Source of the DNA: Gyrodactylus bullatarudis
Lineage: Eukaryota > Platyhelminthes > Monogenea > Gyrodactylidea > Gyrodactylidae
DNA: 64,000 bases
NCBI GenBank assembly: GCA_012064415.1
Contig: SSNU01000145.1
Coordinates: 62,001 to 126,000 of the forward strand
Reading direction: 5' to 3'
The translations under genes and the position numbers were made by a program. The first letter of the stretch is position 1. Every line of letters starts with the position of its first letter. A model generated the notes under the pieces. That model had not been told where the DNA came from and did no database searches. It worked only from the letters and a program-made list of their open reading frames with translations. Positions 34,901-43,900 of the stretch are shown here, one piece after another.

Positions 34901-37900
34901 TTGATAGTCTTAAGACTAATGGAATGGTTTGTTAAACTTGTTACCAGGTTTTAAGATTAACTAAGATATACGGGTTCATGATCTTTTTGATTTCTAATAA
35001 ATCTTTTACTTTGTTTATCCTTTAAAAAAAAATCTCACGCTTCATAAATTAAAAAAAAGGCTCATAACTTCACTTAGGTAAAGCTATAAAGTCCTTTTTT
35101 CATGGGTATTGTGTTTAGTCAGGAATTGCAAGTTTAACCCAAAAAAGAATCCTAATTTTCATAGGCTTGAGGCTTCCTCCAAATGGCCTTAAATGGGAAG
35201 AAAAGAAGTCCTTGAAATATTACTTATTTAAAGAATCGATGTAGTTCAACAAATGAAAACTTGTTTTCATGAATCGAAATGAGCCAGATATCCGATCAAA
35301 GCACCTCACACAAGAACGAAATGCAAGCCTTCTTAAAGATATCAAGTCATCACAGAATGAATCAGTTGCTGAGAAAAGGTTGAATAGAATCAAGAAAAAA
35401 TATACTTTCCAAACAGTTGACAGTTTCTGCGAGGTGAGCGCTCAGAAAATCTACGAGAATGCCTTGTCGACACTGAATTCATCTTAATCACACTAGTCTG
35501 GGATATGCCGGGCGAGACATTTAAAAGAAATATCTGGACGCGAGAATTTATGATATTACTCAAGAACAGACTAAAACATACTTCTCATTATGTTCAGTGT
35601 GCAAAAAGAATACGAGCATAACTAAAAAAGAACTCGTCACAGACCCGATCAAGAGTTCAGGATTTAATGAACGTGTACAAATTGATCTGATTGATATGCA
35701 GTCGTATCCTGATAATGGGAAGAAATTCATATTTGTGTACCAAGATCATCTCAGTAAATATGCGCAGCTGCGACTTTTAGATAATAAGAGCTCATTCAAA
35801 GTATACAACACCATATTGGACATATTTCTTGATTTTGGACTTTCTTTGAACTGGAAATTTTTATTGATTTCAAAGTGAGGGAGTAATCAAAAGATAATTT
35901 TTACGGTCAGAATTAGACAAGAAATCTGAATATCGCCGATTAATTTTCGAAAGAATAACCATATCCGAGGGATTCCGATTTTTTGATTTTCAAGTAGTGA
36001 AAATGATCAAAAAAATCAAAAATTGATTCCTAAACGATAATTAGGTTATGCTTTAGAACAGATTAAGCAATGCTTAATAAGCATATTTGATTTCTTTTTG
36101 ATCCTAATAAAGATCTTTTGATCCCTCTCTCACTTTGAAATCAATAAAAAATTTCCAGTTCAAAGTTCGATAAAATGTGATTTTGGCGCCAAATCGAAAT
36201 TTGAAAAATGACCATATTTTTCATTAAAAATTTTTTTTCAGATTTTCCTACTTCAATTTGTAAATGTGAACAAAATGAGTAGGATTTCGTAAAAATCATA
36301 GATTCCCAACTTCATATCAATTAGCTTCATGTTCATGGTAAAACAAGGTTTAGTCAAAGTCAAGGATCTGTTGAACGAACGAATCAAGACATTGAAAAAA
36401 TGCTCGTTAAATGGAAAGAAGATTATCCTACTGAAGGATAGTCTATTGGCTTAAAATTCATCCAGTATATGAAGAATATACGATATCATTCTTCTATTAT
36501 AATGAGTCCTTATAAAGCTGTTTTTTGACAAGAGCCATCTATAGATTTTTCCATGAATTCAAGATAGTTGATCATTTTAAACGTTTGACTAAAAAATTTA
36601 ATCAATTCGATTTTGTAGATCTTAATCTAGACGATGAATTATTACAAGAAGATAAATTTCAATGTAAGAAAGATTTTTAATTAATTTACAGCTCAAGAAA
36701 ACATTCATAACATCCCTCTCCTTGAACCAATACCCCTTGATGAAGAAATTCGAAGAAAGCTCTCCTCAAGATTATAATAGATTAATCCTGGACGCAGAAC
36801 TCCAAGAAAATCACGATGAGAATCGCAAGAAAATGACGGCTAGAACTTTTGAAATCGGCCAAAACGTTTTAGTTAGAGTCACAGAGGTTGATAGGGCCAA
36901 GCTAGTTCACAGAAACCTATGTCCCCGAAAGGAGTTTTTCTCTTAGAAGGCAGAGTTGTCTTCAATCTCTGGTCAAGGGCTCCTGAGATTTGATTCTCGG
37001 ACGAAATGTTTCTCGAATCGTTGCGGATGTAGAAAGAAAAAATTTAATTTGCAATTCAAGATGTCATAATAGCGTATCTTGCAACAATAAATGATTTTTC
37101 TACAATTCTCAACTAATCTTATATTTTTGAGCATTGGATTACTAACTTATTATTTTTAAACCTTGGTAATAAGTTTAACAAACTAACTCCCGGTTAAAAT
37201 TGTATTTGGGACCCTATACTATTGAATTGTTTGAACGATAAACAAAGTAAAAGATTTATTAGAAATCAAGAGGATAATGAATGATATCAGTTTCAAAAAT
37301 TTAATTCAGTCAGCCAAACTTATTATCGAGTATCATGATATTATATTGCTAATAGCTAGTTAATCTTAAAACCTGGTAACAAGTTTATCAAACCATTCCA
37401 TTAGTCTTAAGAGACTATCAAGAGTTACAAGATTAACGGTAACATATATATTCGGTTATTTACATTTCAGAGAACGCAATTGATTTTAGTTTAGGAGTTA
37501 ATTTCGAGAAATTGGATCAATTTTTGATTCAAATTTCGACTAGTTTTGAAACTCAGCAGATGGAATTCAGGCTATTGACTCTTTAAATTCTTGTGAGATG
37601 TAAATTCTTAAAATTAAATTCTTGGGACGTACTTCTTATAAAGGCATAGCAATTTTACATTAGAGTTGTAGGCGTAACAATTCGCGGTTCGTTTCTCCTC
37701 ATGCAACAAGGCCTTCTCGCCAAAGTAAGAGCCGGCTTCGAGAATCCTTAATTTGACTTCATCGTCAGGGCTATTCTTTACAGTTACAAGAACTGAACCC
37801 GACTGGATTATGTAGAAGGAATCAGCCAATTCACCTTGACGAATAATGCAATCGTTGATGGAATGATGTTGAGTCTCAAGGACATCGGCCAACTTTGATA

Positions 37901-40900
37901 TTTTTCCATCATCCATCGATCTGAATAGGGGTATTGAATGAAGGAAGTTCCTGCGCTCCTCTAGCCGCTGTAGACCTGTCCTCATCATAATGGCCTGGAA
38001 GACATCACGACTCAGAGCCCAAACCCTTGAATGTTGCAGGGCTTGTTAGGAAGAAAATATTTTAACTTCGAATTTAAAAGAATAAGATCATTTCTTACAA
38101 ATATGTAAAGGGGCTTGTAATAAATTAATGAAATTCATTAACAGACTCAAGATCAAGAAATAATTGAATCATAGCAAATCTACTTATTAGTAGACGGACT
38201 TTAGCATAAACTTTTTTTATTCTTATGAAGAAAGATTTATAAATGAAAATCTAATGGCCAATAGATAAAGAAGTGAGAATAGTAGTTAAGTTAACAATAC
38301 AAAAGTTCTTTATATTGGGGTATTTAGTGATCCAGTCTGTTAACCTAGACAGGATCATTTCCCAATATTTGTAGGATTTAGATCGATAAATCTTATTTTT
38401 TCATGTAAAAACTTAACCTCACCAATAACGGAAGCTGTCCTTCGACAATTGTACAGGAGAGCTAATTCACCAAAACATCGTCCTGGCATCATAACTGACA
38501 GGCATTCACCGCCTTTGCGAACTTCAAATTTACCTTCTGTACAAAGAAGAAATGAGTGTCAGAAATATTGAATTTTTCTTTCTTCTTATATAATCTAAGT
38601 TAATTAATTAATCTAGATATTCTCTGTTTTATATATTTGTTGGGAATATGAATTTATTCGGAAGAAAATATTTATTTCGTATTATTGTTATCTGTTTTAC
38701 TGAAAAAATATAAATTTATTACTTATGAAATCTTTAGTAAACCATGACTTTTAAGAACATTGAACCATATTGGATCTTCATTTGACATCATACATTTTTT
38801 CAAGTCTCCTAAAATAGCTTTAAAAAAAACATGAATTTTAGTAGAAAAATTCATTCAAAATTTGTTGGTGCCAATTCAAAACATTGACCAATAAAATCGA
38901 GGTTATACAGACGTAACCGAATGTGATTGATTAGTTCTCAACAATATTCACTCAATATATTAGACATGCAGGAAATTAAAAATTTTTGTTCTTCCTCAGA
39001 TTGAATTTCATATAGAGCATTTTCAACTATTTCTTGCTCAAACTTTGGTCCTGAATCTAGTGCTTTGCAGGCTTTGTTACTAGAGAGAATTGATTCACAT
39101 AAATTGGCAGGGAAATGTACTATAACTTGGTATTATCTGATAGAACGTGAGTCAATATGCTTTGCGATCGAATTCTTTCGAAATGTTGACGAATTTGTTG
39201 TTTGATAATAGGAATTTTTCATTACCCTAATTTAAAATCTTGAAACAAGACTAATTGAGGTTTTAGAGTGGAAAAATAAATCAATAAAAATTTTGGTCAA
39301 AAATATTTCTAATCCTAATTTAATAATGAATAAATGATCAATTTTTAATCTCTTCAATCTGATTGGTTGGGAAATATACTCGAAATTTATTGGTTGCAAG
39401 GATAACGGATAATGTAGGACTTACCAGCACCAACAAACAAGGTGCTTCCATATTCTCCCTCTTCAATCAAGACCTGTCCATTACTATAGGTGTTCTCGTT
39501 CATACAGGAGGCGATCTCATCCATTTGTGTTCGGTCCAAATTCTTCAAGAATTCATTGTCCTTTAAGGCATTTATGATCAGAGATCTTGAGCTGGAGATA
39601 GTAAATAAAGGTTATTCATGAATATTTTTTGTTCTTATAACAATTTTTGATACATAACTCAATATAATATTTTATTACATCTCTAATTCGATGCGTAAAA
39701 GTCTTAGAGACTAGGCTTGAATTCACCCTGTAGCGTAAAAATCTCAGAAAAGAAGAAAAAACTTCTTATACCATCTTTTCTTGAATTCAAAATTATAGAA
39801 TAAAATTCTTGAGACTTATACTGATGACACAGAAAATAAGTTTTTTTAGGTAACAGCGGTCAGATTTTCCACCTCACTCATTTTATAGGGTTTGAAATGG
39901 TTTTTTATTCGAAAATATTTATTAAGTGAAAAGGTGCTTAGGTAATATATCCCACAGACACGTCTTATTTGGTAATGGATTAGCCCATCTCGCTGAATGT
40001 TACAGCTTACTTATGGATCCCACCGAGACTGGTACAAAAGAAACTTCACAAAGCATTTAGAAATAATCTAAGTATACATATTTGGTAGACATATACGCGC
40101 GTTTCGTCCTCTTTGCCAAAACCTGGGATTTGAGCCTAGGACCTCTCGCATTTGTAGTCTGATATCCCATGCAACTCGGATTATTTCTATATCCTGTGGC
40201 GTACCCCTAAGTTTTTCATTATTTATCAAGAAAAGATATCTTGGATCAAAAATTTGATGGAATGATTTTATATTACAGGTGATTTCAGCTATCTTGAAAA
40301 TATTCGTCCATAAATATCGTAGATGTTGAATTTTTAAATCAACCATTGAACAGGTAGGTTTATTATTACTAATAATTTATTAGTTTGAGGAATCATTCAA
40401 CGCTTTCTTCTTGGAATTGCGGCTACATTTATTATTTTGGCAAATTTTGACAGCTGTGTCTCTTACAGGAAGTTGGATTATATCCCTCAAATGAATGTGA
40501 ATTCAAAATTTTCTAAATTTATTATTCAAACTTTTAGGAGAAAAAATATCATCAAAAACTAGAAATAGGGGGTAGGAAATCTATCCAAAATTTACTTGTA
40601 TACAAAATTCCGATATATTATCACTTCCTACATAATTTTTTTATCACTTTCAAAATGGTTTTTCAATTTTTAACATAATCTATACGACTCATAATCTTAA
40701 TTACAAATACTACATAGATTTATCTAATTCAACCAACCTAGTCTCTTTTCACAACAAAGCCTGATGATATAAGACATGGAAAAATCGTTGTTTTACTGGA
40801 TATCGCTAAAGGCTTTGATAAGTTTCCTTTCAAAATACTCTCAACTGTAATGTCGAAAGTTTTGTATTAAATTGAATTAAAAAGGATGTTCAATTCAACG

Positions 40901-43900
40901 GCCAAATCTCAAATTCCAGGGGAATAGCCTTTGGATTTTGATAATTCGGCCCTTATAATTCAACCTGGTTTCTCAACTATCATACTGTACTCTCTAGATG
41001 TTTTCTACTATCTAGATGTCCTGAATCCCAAACTTAGAACTTCTAATACCTTGGAAAAAACTGGTCTGAGAATGAGCTGATCAAAAAAATCAATAATATT
41101 GAAAACCGCAGCCTTTTCGTATAAAATAATCCAGATTTTTCTCATCTTGTCCTTGAAAGAAAGAACGTATAATCAAAACTCTCTATATGAACTAGCTATC
41201 TGGCCCAGGAGAGTTTCAAGTTCCCCAATACTCGACATTCTACACATTGAACTTGACCGTAGCTCAACTTACAACACTCGTGGGAGTACTCGATAATGCT
41301 TAGAGGTACTCCCTCCCTCTTCAAGCAAGATTCAAACTTTTTGACACAATTTATCGAACTAATAAACATAAATTGAAGAATTTATAGAACATAAATATAA
41401 AATTTTATAAACTTTTAGCTCTTGAAAAAAATTAACCAATTTGATATATCCATGTAGATTATGTAATTAATGGAACACCATTTTGAAAGTGATAATATAT
41501 CGTAATAGCCCGATGCTTATGTAGTTTTTGATGATATCCAAGAAAAGATTATGAATAACCTGAAAGGGAGTATTTCAAAAGGCAGCTAAAAATTTCAATT
41601 CATTCTTTTTTTTCATTCTTTCACGAAATATATCGTTGCAGGAAATTTTCTTTAAAATAAAATGTCAAAAAACTGGAAATTCAATACTTTTATGACGTGA
41701 AAATCTTTTTGAATTGAAATATCCAATCTTGTTTCTATAGGCAATTCTATGTTATATTATTGAAGAGACTCTATAGTATTATGCCAAACTCTTGGAACGA
41801 ATCAGGACATTAATTCTCTATGTACGTTACACAGGTAAAACCGTGATTTATACACCAAACATATATAACATATTTTAAAGATGTACTATTTATAATAGAT
41901 TGTATATTAGCGATAGACCCGGTCCTTTTCGTTGCTCTATAAATTGAGGGATTGTCATTCAAAGAATTTTAATTCTGATTGAATGAGCTTTTCACAGCCA
42001 CTTCAGACAAGGATTGATCTTTTGTTTGATCTAATGTTTGAATTGAATTTGGTTTAGGGTTTGTAATTTAAAGAATTTGAGGGATTATCAGTGAAAAATT
42101 TTATCACTCCGGATATAATTCATATTGATAACTTAAACATCTAATAACACCAAGTATAAACTAAGCATTAAATGGTTAGATTCCCCAGAATATCTGTAAA
42201 CTTCTTTAGACGAATTCAAATTCTTTGTCTGTTGATAATCAGCATGTAATTGCTTCAAATTTTCGAAATTGAAAGAAAATTTAAGCTCAAGGATTCCAAA
42301 ATATCAGCTTTCTTGTAAAATTAGTAAGCTTTCATTTTCATGTCAAGTAGCTATAAATTTCTTATCAATCGCGTTCTGATTGGTCAATCGTAAAAATGTG
42401 CTAGCATAACCGATGGTTCGACTGTATTCAAAAGAAAAATTTGCACAAAAATAGTTGACTTACTCTGATGATTTATCATAATATTTGATATCGATTTTAT
42501 TGATGGGCATAACTGGATTCGGTTCGGCTGATATACCTTCCCTCTTTTGTGGACTCTTTGCTGAGGGACTGCTCTGGCCGCTTTCATTGCTTTGATCAGA
42601 TAACTTGATGTTGCCAACAATTGTCTTATCGATGCCCTATTTAATAAACAGTCTGTTGGGTCATGTTCAGTAGTAAATTTTGTTTAGAGACATCCTATTG
42701 ACATAAAAATGATTGAAAAATCAATTTCCTAAGTCTGTAAAAGTTTCCACATTGCTCATTAGGCCTAATGAACTATCTATATACTCTGAACAATGTTTAT
42801 ATTTTGTGCCTGATGTAAATGTTACCGTTAAAGTTTTTTAAAAATTATGAAAAATATGGTCATTTTTCAAATTTCAATTTGGAACCAAAATCTCACTTTT
42901 ACGAATTTTTATTGATTTGAAAGTGGGAGTGTGGCCAAAATTTGATTTTCAAGGTCAGAATTAGACAAGAAAGCCGAATATCTCTGATAAACTTTTGCAA
43001 GATCCACCATTTTCGAGGGATTTCATTAATTTTTAAGTGGTGAAAATGATCACAAATATCGAAATTTAGCTCCCAAACGATAATGAAGTTGTGCATTAGA
43101 ATAGATTCAGCGTATCTGATTTCTTTCTCTTATTGTGATCCTAAAAATAATATTTTGACCAGACTCCCACTTTCAAATAAATCAAAAATTTCAGTTCAAA
43201 TTTCAAAAAAATGGGATTGGAATTTGAAAAATGACTGTATTTTTCCTAATTTTTTTTTAGAATTTTTCTCTTCAAATGGTAAAAGTGGGGAAAATGAGTA
43301 GGATTCAAAAAAATCTTGAACGTATTTGAATATTTGATGCAAAAATCGAGATTTCTGTAAAAATCCTAAACTCCCAACTCCATTTCACTTAGCTTTATAA
43401 ACATAGTTGAGATGAAGATGAGAATTTACTATTTTTACAAAAACCTCGATAAAACACCAAAATAAGACCGTTTTTCGAATTGAGAAAATGCACCAAATTT
43501 CCACTTTTTCAACTTTTGAACCCAACATTTTTATCGATTTCAAAGATTTGAATCAGTAATGGGACCAACATCAGACGAAGAATTCGAATTCGGCTGCAGA
43601 AATTCACAAAAATTTGTCATTACTGTGAGAAATCGAACCATTTGAATATTTCGATCATCATGAAGGCAAACTATCCAAGATCTTCGCTATCTCTCGAATT
43701 CTTCGTTCAATGTTCATCCCAAATACCTGCATTCGACTGCTTCGAATCATCGAAATGGATGATGATACTGGGTTCAAAAGTTGAAAAAGTGGAAATTTAT
43801 TTGGTCAGATGGAATTTTTTCGAATTTCCTTATCTTATTAGCTGATTCCGTTTTAGAATTCAAGAAATTATTATTTTCTATGAATCTGGAGAAAAATATC

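Larger units (their letters stand above)
34878..37444 (+). mobile_element. Ginger-type DNA transposon, decayed, with TATA duplication
   Basis: The inverted ends start TGTTACCGTTAATCTTGTAA and finish with its reverse complement ...GGTAACA. TATA flanks both sides (34874-34877, 37445-37448). More inverted sequence lies inside the ends (TTGATTTCTAATAAATCTTT). TGT...ACA ends with a 4-bp duplication and an LTR-retrotransposon-like integrase define Ginger elements. The 2567-bp copy encloses the integrase pseudogene and a nested foldback insertion. Confidence 0.8.
28453..37632 (-). other. PKG intron 5, transposon-rich
   Basis: 9.2 kb, the largest intron. It holds a hAT transposase fragment, foldback family A copies, a long palindrome and the Ginger-type transposon. 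28453-30290 has nothing clear beyond short family A pieces near 29510-29640. Confidence 0.6.
39592..42463 (-). other. PKG intron 2
   Basis: 2.9 kb with an inverted SINE copy (39960-40165), a LINE reverse-transcriptase scrap (40741-40870) and a partial foldback end (42240-42355). Confidence 0.55.
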
